A stretch of DNA of 64,000 nucleotides from Mactromeris polynyma (Eukaryota; Mollusca; Bivalvia; Venerida; Mactridae): positions 5,404,941 to 5,468,940 of the forward strand of contig JASFXZ010000028.1 in assembly GCA_032209605.1 (NCBI GenBank), in the 5' to 3' direction. Each line of letters opens with the position of its first letter. The stretch's first letter is position 1. Positions 45,019-60,000 of this stretch are shown here, one piece after another. The position numbers and the translations under genes are program-made. A model generated the notes under the pieces. That model searched no databases. It saw nothing but the letters and a program-made list of their open reading frames with translations, and was not told the DNA's origin.

Positions 45019-48000
45019 GTAAGTCTTACATTTTATTTAATATTGCTTCAGGGGTCAACGCCCAAGACGTACTATCGATGATTTTGTGATTGTTACTAAC
45101 TAAAGCTGTACTAATTATGCTATATTGTTCGTTCTGAATCGTTATAATCATTGTATATATAAGATGACATAGATTATTTTTGCACATAATGACCATATAA
45201 GGCAACAACAAGTAAACAAAGTACTTAAATGTAGTAACTTAAGTATGTACCCTGTACATTGTGTTATTCTCTCGTAAAGTAACATCAAGAACGTTTAGCT
45301 TTATTTAGATTCGAGGTTATACATTTGAGTATAGAGACCAGTCTAACACTCAAGCCGCTGATTGGTTGTTTATGAGTTCAGTCATAAGATCAACCAATAG
45401 CAATGCTGCATTCTGAGACTGGTTTCCAAACTAAGTTGTGTAACCCCCCGGCCATGATCTTACGCAAACAATATATGGATATGATCAGATACCACTGTTG
45501 TATAACAAATACCAGACATACCGATGCTATTAATTTGTTAACAAAATGTGACTTTAAAACACGAAACTAGGAAACAATGACACTTGTAATAAGATAATGT
45601 TTGAGACTGGAAGACGGTTATATAAGGTTACATTTCAACAACATCACATGTTTTATAATCTTGTGTCCGTTCCACTTGATCAACCTCACGTCTATCAAAC
45701 ATATAAACATGCCCTGTTCGTTAAGTTCATGTGTACAGTACTATTTGTTCAACAATTTCACTTCTATATAAGACATTCACGTTGTACAACGTGACAGTGT
45801 ATTTGTTTAAATGCTTAATAACGTCTTTTACGGGTCAAAGTTGTCCTTTATTATAACCCAACAGTGGCGGATCTACCGGGGGGGGGGGGGGCACGGAGGG
45901 CACGTGACCCCCCCATGTCATTATATGATTAAAATAATGCATTCAAAAAAAGTTTTATATGTTTATAATTAGTTGTGCCCCCCCCCCCATTTAGAAAGTC
46001 CTGGATCCGCCACTGCCCAGTCAAGTAACCATGCGTTGGTCATTTCGTAACCATCAGTCGATTGGTGTTAAAAGCTTTATTGAAAACCTAGACGAGGTGT
46101 TAATGGGAATTTTTTGCACCTCGTTAAAGTTTCAAAAGGGAGCACTTTGCACCTCGTTAAGGGTTTAATAGCGTTCTTTATTTATGATTATTTTATTTTA
46201 CATTCAACACTGAATATTAGAAAACAACAACAAAGAATAAAAAAGAAAAAGATAAGAATTTATATTCATATTTTATTGTACATTATGTAGATGCATAATC
46301 ATAAATTTTAAGCACATTTAGCATAGTTAGCACAAGAACTCAATTCTTCTATAAAATAGGATTCTACACTTTTTTTCTAATAAGTTACATACAGGACATT
46401 TTTTGTTATTGATTTCGTTTAAAAGCACTATACATACATACATACATACATACATACATACACGGGAAATGAATGACTTTTTTCTTCATAAAATGCACAA
46501 CAGTATGGAATAGCTCATAACACATATCAAGTTATGCACATACTATAAAGTTACTTGCTGCATACGCGGGACAACCTGTACAGGAGCTTGTCCGCCGACA
46601 TTCCACCATCGCTATACTCGGCCCATGTGGCGAAGATCTTCCCCTCCATCTGACGTGTTGCCTTCTTCCTGTGCTTGGTTAGTTTCTTCGCCGACACGAG
46701 TTTCACTTGTGTTGCCACGAACAGGGCCTCTCTGTACAGAAGTTCTACCAGAACGCAGAATGGTGGCGGGCTCTGGGCGCGGGTGTTAAGACGTCGGTGC
46801 CATCCCTCACAGTCGTTATTAGTCCGTACTGGCTGTCTATACACACTCCATTCTGCCGGAGCCCACATGGCGTTGGTGATCCGTAATGGTAAAATCCGGT
46901 CTAAATTGATCGAAATGACCCTTGAGATTCAGCCCCTAGTGGAACCCCTGATTAATACTTACTTTGTGATATACTATGAACGATTAAAATACGATTTTGG
47001 AACTCTTTGTGAGAATAAATAAATGTTGAGTTATACCAAACTATTGGCTACTTAGTGCGTACAAATATTTGTAGAACACCGTGAACTGTTATTGTACTTA
47101 TTGTTATTATTTTGGACTTGTGTGTTATAAAAATGAAGAAAACAACATTCGCATTGCGTGCTGCTTACAGTGGTGGTAGATATATGCAAACAACTATCGG
47201 CGAAGATACACGCACCTCCAAACGCTTCTTTAAAATATGTATCTTTAACGTTCAGTTTGTACTGTAATTAATGATAGATATATCAAGCCACGAGGACGAC
47301 AGATTTACAAATAAACTAAAATGACTACACAAATATGAGACACGGTCCCGTTTCATTAACATTCTTATCTAAAGTTTCGATTTAAGATGATTTTTAAGAA
47401 TTTCCTAAACCGTTGCAGAAAGCATTTCTTAAGATATTCATGTTTTCGTCGACTGTTTACATTATAGCGTCTCCCTTGGCCGAGTGGTTGAGGCATCCGC
47501 TTTGGGAGTGGGAGGTCGAAGGTTCGAATCCCGACAGGGGTCTGTTCTGAAATGGCCGGTTTGTGAGCCGCCAGCTAGATAAATAATGGTTACCGTGCGC
47601 CTACCTGCCAGGTGCCTGGCATTAAAAGGATAGGAATAGGGAAGTAAATGTGCTCAGAAAGTAGGTGTCTCATAAGTCAAAATTGGCTGGCCCTTTAAAT
47701 AGGGGTGACACTATAATTAGTAAACACTTTACTTTATAGATAACAATGGCATTTGTTGTGTTATAGTGACGTTGTTTAGTTGTTGATTTTGCTGTTGTTG
47801 TTATTGTGGCGGTATTGCGATAACAAGTGGTATTTCTTATTGATAATGTGTTAATGTTGCCGTTGTTGTTAGTGGTGGTATTGCCGTTGTTGTTAGTGGT
47901 GGTATTGCCGTGTTTGTTAGTGGTGGTATTGCCGTGTTTGTTAGTGGTGGTATTGCCGTTGTTGTTAGTGGTGGTATTGCCATTTTTGTTAGTGGTGGTA

Positions 48001-51000
48001 TTGCCGTTGTTGTTAGTGGTGGTATTGCCGTCGTTGTTAGTGTAGGTATTGCCGTTGTTGTTAGTGGTGGTATTGTCGTGTTTGCTAGTGGTGGTATTGC
48101 CGCTGTGCTTAGTGTTGCCGTTGTTGTAAGTGTTTGTGTTGCCGTTGTTGCAAGTGTTGCCGTTGTTGGTGTTGTTTATTGTGTTAGTGTTGACGTTGTT
48201 GTTAGTGTTGGTGTTGCCGTTGTTATTAGTGTTGGTGTTGCCGTTGTTGTTAGTGTTGGTGTTGACGTTGTTGTTAGTATTGGTGTTGACGTTATTATTA
48301 GTGTTGGTGCTGCCGTTGTTGTTAGTGTTAATGTTGACGTTGTTTTTAGTGTTGATGTTGCCGTTGTTATTAGTGTTGGTGCTGCCGTTGTTGTTAGTGT
48401 TAATGTTGACGTTGTTGTTAGTGTTGGTGTTGACGTTGTTATTAGTGTTGGTGCTGCCGTTGTTGTTAGTGTTAATGTTGACGTTGTTTTAGTGTTGGTG
48501 CTGCCGTTGTTGTTAGTGTTAATGTTGACGTTGTTGTTAGTGTTGGTGTTGACGTTGTTATTAGTGTTGGTGCTGCCGTTGTTGTTAGTGTTAATGTTGA
48601 CGTTGTTTTTAGTGTTGATGTTGCCGTTGTTGTTAGTGTTCGTGTTGCCGTTGTTGTTAGTGATGCCGTTGTTGTTAGTGTTGACGTTAGTGTTAGTGTT
48701 GTTGTTGTTGTTCGTGTTGCCGTTGTTGTTAGTGATGCCGTTGTTGTTAGTGTTGACGTTAGTGTTAGTGTTGTTGTTGTTGTTAGTGATGCCGTGTTGT
48801 TAGTGTTAATGTTGACGTTGTTGTTAGTGTTGGTGTTGACGTTGTTATTAGTGTTGGTGCTGCCGTTGTTGTTAGTGTTAATGTTGACGTTGTTTTTAGT
48901 GTTGATGTTTCCGTTGTTGTTAGTGTTCGTGTTGCCGTTGTTGTTAGTGATGCCGTTGTTGTTAGTGTTGACGTTAGTTTGCCGTTGCCGCTGCTGTTAG
49001 TGTTGCCGTTGTTGTTAGTTTTAATGATGCCGTTGTTGTTAGTGTTGCCGTTAGTTTTGGTGATGCCGTTGTTGTTGGTGTTGTCGTTGTTGTTAGTGTT
49101 AGTGTTGTCGTTATTGTTCGTGTTGGTGTTGTCGTTGGTGTTAGTGGTGTTATTGCCGCTGCTGTTAGTGTGGCCGTTGTTGTTGGTGTTAGTGTTGCCG
49201 TTGTTGTTAGTGGTGGTTTTGTCGTTGTTGTCAGTAGTTTCGCCTCCGCTGTTGTTGGTGTTGGTTCTGTATTTGTTGTTGCCGACAGTGCCGGTAACGC
49301 TGGTACAAGTGTTGGTTTTATTGACGGTCATATTCAGAAAGTTAATAATATAAGGTCATTGTTTTCGTTAAAGTTGTTCCCGATTACTTAGAGAAGCTGA
49401 TTCATTTTTGGTGGGGACCCCTGTCATTCAGAGTATACAGAAATGTTTAAAATCATATTTGTACAATTTTTTTATTCTTTTTTAGGATCATTGGTTCTAG
49501 GAACGCAATGCTCTCCTGCAGAAAGAAACAACAGTCTGACTACATGTTTGGACAATATAAGAGCAAAGTTTCTTGATCCAGACAGTTTCTGGTTCGGTAA
49601 CAGCTATGCGTCACGCTGTAATGACAACATAGGTGGACTCGATTGCGTAAATACGGAACCAGGCAAAACAAGCATAGAAACACGATTGTTTACAAGCCCA
49701 ACTGCAATGTCCTCTATGGATAGATTCCTTGAACTGAGATATGAATCTTCCGGAAGTAAGTTTTGTGATAATTCTATCCCATATAACTGAAGATAATTTT
49801 AATAACATAACGGAACATGTGCTGTACTCTGATTGTTTTTCATGACTTCAGAAATACGGAGACTTGATTTATTCGAGGTGAAATTTCTTCTTTTTAAGAT
49901 GGGGTTGGGGTAGGAAAGTTGCTATGTACTTTTTGCTCAAGTATACACGTCTTGCCAATTACTATTATTTTAAACTGCCGTCGTTAAGGAATAGATTTAT
50001 GTAAAAAACATTGCACTGTCATGTTTTTTAAGATAATTAGATAGATTTTATTCAATTGGTGCTTGCTAATTTTCACCGCATTTGCCATGTCATAATACTA
50101 TACTTAAATGATTGTAACTTCCTAACTATGCGGTAATTGTTTTTAAAATTTGGAAATAAGTCACCTATCTGATACAGATGAAGGATACAATTATAACGGG
50201 TGCCATGGTAACAAGACTTAAAATAAACTATATTCGTGTCCCCTCCGCTTCCTACACACAACATTCGCCCCATTTAAAACCATCATCAGTTCTTCGTTTT
50301 TGATACTTTCAAATCCAATCGATGATACTATAAACGATATTACAGAGAGGACAAAAAGAGCCTAATACAATGTAAGTACAAGAAAATCATTGATGCAAAT
50401 CATCAAAAGTCGCCGCTAAAGAATTGAATGATATTTTGTTATTTACATTCTTTTGTACAAAAGACATGTAACTAAAGCATTACACTCCATTTTAGTAGAA
50501 TCAAACACGTAAACAAAAAATATTAATATGTTTACAGACCCAGTTCCAACTTCTCTGTATATAGCAAGGTCTTTGTTCACAAAAATAATAATATTTAAAA
50601 TTGCATTCTTTGAATCTTTTACATAAATTCTCATTAAGTTTCTAAATAATTATCTCAGACTATCATGACACTCAAAATTTATCACAGGAACACATTTTCT
50701 TTTCTGATCCATACGTACGTAAAAAATAAGCTTAGAATAAGCACTACTTCTATCTAAATATTTATTTCATACAGTTAACGCATCACTTCTATTTGTTATA
50801 ATTTGTTATGTAAAAGATTCAAAGAATGCAATTTTAAATATTATTATTTTGCTTTATACAGAGAAGTTGGAACTGGGTATATAAACAGATTAGCTACTGT
50901 AATTGATTTTTACTTGATTGATCCACTAAAGTGTCATGGTCACTAAACATGCAACCTAGTCAATAATCAAATAACAACCTCTAATTATAGGTATACATGG

Positions 51001-54000
51001 TGACTAGAGTTCAACTGTTTATGTGTGTTCATTTAGTAATGTTAATATCGCTAGTTCTGTCATGTGATTGAAGAAATCCAACCAATGTGCTGGATTTCCG
51101 CGGGATTTATTGCTTACATCACGTGAGAACTATTTTCAACTTTCTAAAATAAACTTTCCGTAGACTGGTTTCAAATATTTTATCAGTCAAAATAGACCTT
51201 GACCATTTGAAATCGTGCACCACATGAGGGAATAAATTAAAAGATTTAAAAAAAAAAAACAATAAAAAAATATTACAAATACTTTATTGTCAGTGGGTAA
51301 AATTATCTTGAATCGAATAATCTTGGAAAAAAAATTAAGTCACGTGCCCCTTCACGTACAAAAAATTATCCCATTCCAGACAGTACTCCGCACTTCAGTG
51401 CGGCGACAATAAGAGATGAGGACTGTCTCTCCAATATTCTACACATTGAATATTTGTTCATTGGAAATTCATCAACAAAAGAAGCACCAAAGATAAACAA
51501 TATTTCGAATACGTTCCTACCCATGCACCGAACATTTTATAGACATTAGGAGCGGGTGGGCGAACCCCAATGTTTACAATTAGCCCTATAGTAACACAAA
51601 GTCTTGTTTAATTACAGAGAACTACAATGCATGCGGAAACCAGTTTCTAACCACAGAGTCATGGTCCTATGACGTTGATCCATTGTCTGACACTATTGTA
51701 TACCCTTGGTATGTTAAAAACTTTCCGATCTACGCCAACTGGGACTACGAACTCGGAGATCTATTCACATTGATTGTGTATGATGTTGGTAATTTTATAA
51801 CGCACGGCGTTTATATCAATATCCAGGGAGATGACATGGCAACAGCAGAGGTAAGTCTGTGCTTGGACAGGAATTATGTCTATTACGCAGCCCTAAGCTC
51901 TCATCACTCATCCCTCAGCTCTTAGCACTCAACCCACAGCACTTAGCACTCAACCCTCAGCACTTAGCACTCAACTCTCAGCACTTAGCACTCAACGCTC
52001 AGCATTTAACACTCAACCCTCAGCACTTAGCACTCAACTCTCAACACTTATCACTCAACTCTCAGCACTTAGCACTCAACCCTCAGCTATTAGCACTCAA
52101 CCCTAAGCACTTAGCACTCAACCCTCAGAACTTATCACTCAACCCTCAGCACTTATCACTCAACCCTCAGCACCTAGCACTCAACCCTCAGCACTTAGCA
52201 CTCAATCCTCAGCACTTAGCACTCAACTCTCAGCACATAGCGCTCAACCCTCAGCACTTAGTACCCAACTCTCGGCACTCATCACACTGCTCTAAACTCT
52301 GAGAAGTCAACCTTAAGTACTCAACTCTCAGTACTCAACCCTCAGTACTCAACTCTCAGCACTCAACCGTAAGCACACATAAACAACCCTCAGTACCCAA
52401 CTCTCAGCACTCAACCCACAACTCTCAACTCTCAGCACTCATCCGTCAGTAATAAACTCTCATCACTCGAACCTCAGTACTCAACTCTCAGCACTCATCC
52501 CACAGCTCTCAACTCTCAGCACTCAGCACTCAACTCTCAGCACTCAACCCTCAGTACTTAACTCACAGCACTCAACCATCAGTACTCATCTTTCAGTGCT
52601 CAACTCACAGCTCTCTTCCGTCAGTACTCAACTCTCAGCACTCAACCTGCAATACTCAACTCTCACACTCATCCGACCGTACTCAACTCTCAACACTCAA
52701 CACTCAGTACTCAACTATCAGCACTCAACCCTCAGTACTCAACTCTCAACACTCAACACTCTGTACTCTACTCTCTGCACTCAACTCTCGGCACTCTACT
52801 CTCAGCACTCAACTCTCAGCACTCAACTCACAGCACTCAACCCTCAGTACTCAACTTGCAGTACTCAACTGTCAGTTCTCACCCGTCAGTACTCAACTCT
52901 CAGCACTCAACCTGCAATACTCAACTCTCAGCACTCATCCGTCAGTACTCAACTATCAGTACTCAACTCTCAGCACTCAACCCACAACTCTCAACTCTCA
53001 GAACTCATCCGTCAGTACTCAACTCTCAGCACTCAACTCTCAGTACTCAACTCTCAGTACCCAACCCTCATCACGCATATACAACCCTCAGTACCAAAAC
53101 TCTCAGCACTCAACCCACAACTCTCGACTCTCAGCACTCATCCGTCAGTACTCAACCCTCTGTACTCAACTCTCAGCACTCCACCCTCAGCACACATATA
53201 CAACCCTCAGTGCTCAACACTCAGCACTAAACTCTCAGCACAAAGCCCTCAGCACTTAAAAATCAACAATTAACAATCAGTATTTAACACTTGACATTTA
53301 ACACTCTGCACTTAACAATCAACACGCAGCACTCGACACTCAGCGCTAAATATTCAACACTCAACATTTAACACTCTGCACGAAGTACACAGCACTCGAC
53401 ATTAAACAGTCTGCAATCAACACTCGGCACACAGCGGAATGCCACATGCAAAGTGAATAGTCACACCGACAAGCACAAGGAGTCTTGAAAAATGTACTTC
53501 TATACTACTTCAGTAGCAAAGAGACACAATACACAAACATAAAAAACTGATTGGAGAAAACAGGAGTACCAGCTTGGAATGGTCATTGACAAAAAGTCAC
53601 TAGTGGCTTCACCCAACCTAACTCTTCTACTCATCAAAACCAAACGAACTTGATGTTTTATTTGCCCTAGATAAGAACAACCCCACTGTAAAACACCCCA
53701 TCATAATAGACGGCGAACACAGAACAAGGCATGTAGCACATGATAAAACAAGAGATGTTTGTAAATCATTATGTACCCCTGTGACCATGACCTTTGACCA
53801 CATGACCCAAAAATCAATATGGTTCCTCTACTACCACAGGTTAATGTGTGGACCAAGTTGGAGGTTGATAGGTCAAGGGGTTCTTGAGTAATTGATTGGG
53901 AACGATAAGGTTACGGACCAACTGACGGACCACCTGACGGACGTACCGACCGAAATGTGCAAACTAATATACCGTCTCTTCTTCAAAGGGGGCATACTAA

Positions 54001-57000
54001 TTAGGGTTCCTCTGCTACCCGTGATGAATATGTGGACCAAGTTTGAGGATGAAAGGTCAAGGGGTTCAGTGGTTATTGATTGGAAACAGTTTGTGAACAC
54101 TTGACTCTTTGACCTTGACCTTTGACCATGTGATCCTAAAATCAATAGGGTTCCTCTACTATCCGAGATGAATGCGTGCACCAAGTTTGAGAATGAAAGG
54201 TCAGGGGTTCTGGAGTTATTTATCGGAACGTGTTTGTGAACAAATGACCCCTGTGACCTTGATCTTTGACCCTGAAATCAATAGGGTTCCTCTGCTACCA
54301 GAGATGAATGTGTGGACCAAGTTTCAGGATGAAAGGTCAAGGGGTTCTGGAGTTATTGATTGGAAACGGATTGTAAACAGTTGACCTCTGTGATCTTGAC
54401 CTTTGACCCCATAATCAATAAAGTTCCTCTACTACCCGTGATAAATGCGTGGATCAAGTTTGAGGATGGTAGGGCAAGGGGTTTTGGAGTTATTGATAGG
54501 AAAAGATTTGTGGACCTATGTGACCTTGACCTTTGACCCCGTGACCCTAGAATCGATAAGTTTTCTCTGCTACCCTAGATACATTCGTGGACCAAGTTTG
54601 AGGAAGATAGATCGTGTTCAAAACACTATGCCCTCTCTTTTTCGAAGGGGGGGGGGCATAATAAATATACAAAGAAAACCATGAAGTCAGTCAAAATGTA
54701 CTCGATGACTCGTCAGAAGCCAGAGCATCTGAAGAGAGGTCAGTACAAGCACGACGAGAGGGGCAAATACACACATCATGTTACTGATTCTCCGGCTAAT
54801 GTTACACTTTATGAAATATTTACCTTTGATTAAATCAAATAATATACTTGTTATCTCAGTCGATACAGGACTCGACTGCTAATGATGAGATGGTGGGTTC
54901 GAACCCCGGGCGAGTCGTATGTTCTTCCGTGACAATATGACTAAATTCATCCATAGTCATTTGCCCTCGACTTCTGAACTCTGATGTATGTTGTTGCTTG
55001 CGGAGGAGCAGGTCATTATCCGGCCTCCGTATATAACTGATATGCTGCTGAGAAACTGCGTAAACTCCAAAAGAAAAAACACCCACAATTAACAATAAAC
55101 TTTATCTGACTCCCTTGTTTATATTTTTCAGGCAGTCAAACCCTACAGCGGACCACTTGTATCAACGGATAATAAAAATGTCTACGTTTTCTTGCTGTAT
55201 AAACAAACAGGGGAGATACAGATGTCCGACAGGTGGAGGAATTTATTCCAAAGCGCCTTCGTAATAGTATGGACTTTCGAAACATTGGCTACAGAGCTGA
55301 ATTTACAAGGTATTATTTATGAACACATAATGAAACATGTTTGTCCACCAAACCTTATTTTTTGTATCGAGGGTTTAAGTAACATAAACCATCTGGGTCA
55401 CATAGATCCCCAGCCATCACGCATACATCTGGGTCACATAGAGAATTACCAGGCATCAGGCATACACCTGGGTCACATAGAGAATTACCAGACAATCAGG
55501 CATACATCTGGGTCACATAGAGAATTCCCAGACATCAGGCATACATCTGGGTCATATAGAGAATTCCCAGACATCAGGCATACATCTGGGTCACATAGAG
55601 AATTCCCAGACATCAGGCATACACCTGGGTCACATAGAGAATCCCCACACACCAGGCATACATCTGGGTCACATAGAGAATTCCCAGACATTAGGCATAC
55701 ACCTGGGTCACATAGAGAATCCCTAGACATCAGGCATACACCTGGGTCGCATAGAGAATTCCCAGACATCAGGCATACACCTGGGTCACATAGAGAATCC
55801 CTAGACATCAGGCATACACCTGGGTCACATAGAGAATTCCCAGACACCAGGCATACACCTTGGTCAAATAGAGAATTCCCAGACATCAGGCATACATCTG
55901 GGTCACATAGAGAATTCCCAGGCATCAGGCATACACTTGGCCACATAGAGAATTCCCAGGCATCAGGCATACACCTGGGTCACATAGAGAATCCCCAGAC
56001 ATCAGGCATACACCTGGGCCACATAGAGAATTCCCAGACACCAGGCATACACATGGGCCACATAGAGAATTCCCAAACATCAGGCATACACCTGGGTCAC
56101 ATAGAGAATTCCCAGACATCAGGCATACACCTGGGTCACATAGAGAATTCCCAAACATCAGGCATACACCTGGGTCACATAGAGAATTCCCAGCCATCAG
56201 GTATACATCTGAGTCACATAGAGAATTCCCAGCCATCAGGCATACACCTGGGTCACATAGAGAATTCCCAGACACCAGGCATACACCTGGGCCACATAGA
56301 GAATTTCCAGACACCAGGCATACACCTGGGTCACATAGAGAATTCCCTAGACATCAGGCATACACCTGGGTAGAACCACTGACCTGTTACAAGAGAGTTG
56401 AAAAACTTTCTCACATATTTTATATCCCGGGTGGAATTAGAACCCACACAAGGGGGTGAGAGTGATTTAACCATGACTACTTTACCAAAAATATGGATCA
56501 AGTAAGTTCCATGTAACATGTAGTGGTGTAGTGGTTCAGTCTCTAAGGTAGCTGTCGTACAGGAAGCTGTCATGGTCCGATATAACCGATACTCACCAGT
56601 CTGTACACAAGATTTCACATGTTACTGTTTTACGAAGAATTACAAAAACGTTGAAAGCTTACACCAAAGAGGCCAGTGTTTTGCGGCTATATAATACAAC
56701 GGCAAGGTACCTAACTCAAAGTTAGATTGTGCGAACTGCTTTGCAGGATACCAGCAGGGAAGATATTATGAAACAATGTAGAGAATCCACTGTACTGAAG
56801 GAATGTATTTTGTAGATTAACATCCGGACAACATTCCCTATTCTGTATGATGTAATCTATATTGGGCTTATACTTGTTGCTCTTATTGTTTAATATTTAT
56901 GATATCGTACATTACAGGTCCGGTCGGAGCGAACTTTATTGTTGCTACTGGAGATGAGTACGCTGCCGGCCAGATGATGTCTAGGCAGGTCCTTGCAAAT

Positions 57001-60000
57001 TGTCCTGTATTTACTACACGAGGTATGTTTAAATAGACGACTACCTCAATAGAAAAACCACATATACAACAACCTCTTACGAGCGGTCAAATATTTCTCT
57101 GTTAAGTCTGAGGTTGAAACTTTGAGTTTATATGAGAGAGTGAAATGAAGTTTTGTTGAATGTTATGCTCAAAATCAATTATTTACCATAACTTGTTGAA
57201 TCACACTCAAATCACAAAGACTGCTCTGCTCTTAGTAATTATATTATTATTCACATTGGACTAGTCAATATGTTGCGTTAGAAATTCTAAATTCTAAATA
57301 TCATTTATATCTTTATAACTATAAGAGCCCATGCTTCAGTGCAATACTAATGTACACCAATACACTGATAATGTACAACAATACACTGATAATGTACACC
57401 AATACACTGCTAATGTACACCATGAAATTAAGGTTCAAGTAAAATGTTCACATTCCTATTTTACGATTGCATTGTCCGCATGATCGTCACGGCATGTGTA
57501 TACGACAATGACTTGTTAAACCAACTGTCTAAGTATTTTCGTATTGAAGGCATTATTTACTGACGGACTCTTCAGAAATATCCAATGGTAAACATCTTCA
57601 TTGGAACTAGAGAAGTATAACTAGACCATTGACCCAAACTGGGCACTCTTGACAGAGATATATCGTTTATATGATACTGGGTTAATATTTTAAACTTATT
57701 TAATTTACATCGATTGTGGAAAAAGTTTGTAAAGTATGTTAAATTCTGTAGATGACTGCTTCCTGTGTTGTTGACTAATACTCTGCTTACTTCAGTCTTT
57801 TAAAAAATTGCGGTTTAACCTCGCACGAGGAAGGTGTCGAGCTGCTGACGTCAGCATCACGTGACCGGTGCGTAACCCCGACGTCACTTCTATATGTTAT
57901 TTGATTGCGTCAAAATTCGTGAGCAATGCATTTTATTTGACTACTTTTGACGTCAGCTGTGACCTGAACAAAATTACAATATCGGTGCTTGTATAATGAT
58001 TATATATATTTTATACTTACAGCATTACGCGAAGAGACACGCCCATTTATTCCATCTGATGTACAACTCACTGTATGGATTGAATTCAACTTCACCAACG
58101 AAAATCTTGATTTCAGTGTATGCTGTAAAGACTATTCATACGGGTACTGTTCTTTGTTTGGCATTTAAGCATTCCTTGTTTCTTGCTTGTTCAGCGTTCA
58201 TGACATTTTGCATGTCGGTAATAAACGGCGGGACTGAAACAAGAGAAGAAATAAGTTGCTACAAGGAACGCCACATACATAAGACAGTGCCTCCCCACAC
58301 ACACCTCCGTGAAAACAACAATCCATAAAACATAAGGCACTTGGGGAGGTTAAAGGATACATACATTAGGTAACAGAGGACAAACAGTTAGGTGGGGGAA
58401 ATTAATGGATGGATGATATCACTGATCAAGTCAAGAAAGCGGACAACAATAGGCCGTAACTTGGCAGAAAATAAGCTGAACAGAATTGCACAGAGGAAGG
58501 GAAAATATAGCATACAACAAAAAAGAAATAATAACCATACAGCGAATTACAGCACAGGAACTGTCAGTTACAATACTGGGGGTTAAACAGCTAGCTAACC
58601 TCATACTTAATCGATATATGGTCATTGATTTCCAACATATACACATAAATTGTGAAGATAGTAGCTAATCATTAAAAGCAATTAACCATTACATACATAC
58701 CAACATACAGTTTGTGTATAATCCAGCACGAATGAACAAGCTGCCTTATACTGACATTGCTCCCAGTAACTAAAATATAAATATCAGAATGTGAAATAAC
58801 CTTAACATATCAAATTGATAACTAAATGTAGCAACAGGGAGGAGACACGCACAGGATGACACAGACACAGTATCAAACAGACTAGGAGACACGCCTGTGC
58901 TAAAGTCGACCTCCTGAATCCATCACGAAATGTCACAATGTCTTAACTGTTTTTATAAACAAAATGTATATCTGAACATGTTTGTAGATACCACATCAAG
59001 TGAAGACTGTATTCTATCTGAACATGTTTGTATATACCACTTCATGTGAAGACCGTATTCTATCTGAACATGTTTGTAGATACCACCTCATGTGAAGACT
59101 GTATTATATCTGAACGTGTTTGTAGATACTACTTCATGTGAAGACTGTATTATATCTGAACGTGTTTGTAGATTCAACCTCATGTGAAGAATGTATTCTA
59201 TCTGAACGTGTTTTCGTTTTTTGTCCAGTAATATTTGTTAATAAATCAACTTCCATGTCGCCCCTGTCAGCGTTTTGCTGGAAACTTCACGCTTGTCTTG
59301 ATGGTAACACACGTGTTCTTTGTTTACCAGGTAGTTTTCACGCTGGTCCATACTTTAATACCATTTGCCGCATTCACGGAAGACAATTTTTGAATAGGAC
59401 AAACACATGTATGAAATATTTTATGTATAAGTGACGTTAAAATTACTGCATTGAAAAGATCAGCCCGAGCTAAGTTTATGTTTCCAACCTTGCTGACAGC
59501 CGGTCAGTATTTTTACCAACAGTGGTGTTTAATGTATGCAACTTTATGTTTGGATTATGGCAGGATGTATGGTAGAACATATCACAAACATGTATATCTT
59601 GTATTTTCAGGGCCAGAACTTTCACCTTGAATCCCCTTGGAAATCCTATCTATGCCACAGCAGATGTACGGTCGAGCAATCCACATAGTCTGAGTTTCAG
59701 AAAACTAGGCTTGTACATTAGTTCTACAAACTTTACAGGTGTGTATAATAACTGATTTGTTTCGTTGCATCAAATATTTCGATTGAGACTATGTGCTTGC
59801 CGTATGAGTTGTGTCAAATTGAACATGTGGAGGACTCTTTCGGACAATTTATTCAAAAGGTGGAAAAAATCAACTTCACGTGGACGACATGTTATTTATT
59901 TTCTTATGTGGTAAGGGATCCACATTGACGACAACATGTTTTAACACATTTCGGGTGGTACCTCTTCAAAGCTTTGTTTAGGATAATCAATTGTCTTTGA

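Larger units (their letters stand above)
45025..46772. other. Intron 1 block present in copy B only
   Basis: Starts six bases into intron 1 and ends where copy A resumes (CTGGGCGCGGG at 46773, 14737 in A). Because the MULE fragment at its right end is cut at exactly this point in copy A, copy A carries a deletion. The first 800 bases hold nothing I recognise. Confidence 0.7.

Noticed and set aside
47466..47543. Functional tRNA-Pro gene
   Set aside because: A and B boxes and a TGG anticodon loop are present, but acceptor and T stems do not pair well and a SINE-like body follows.
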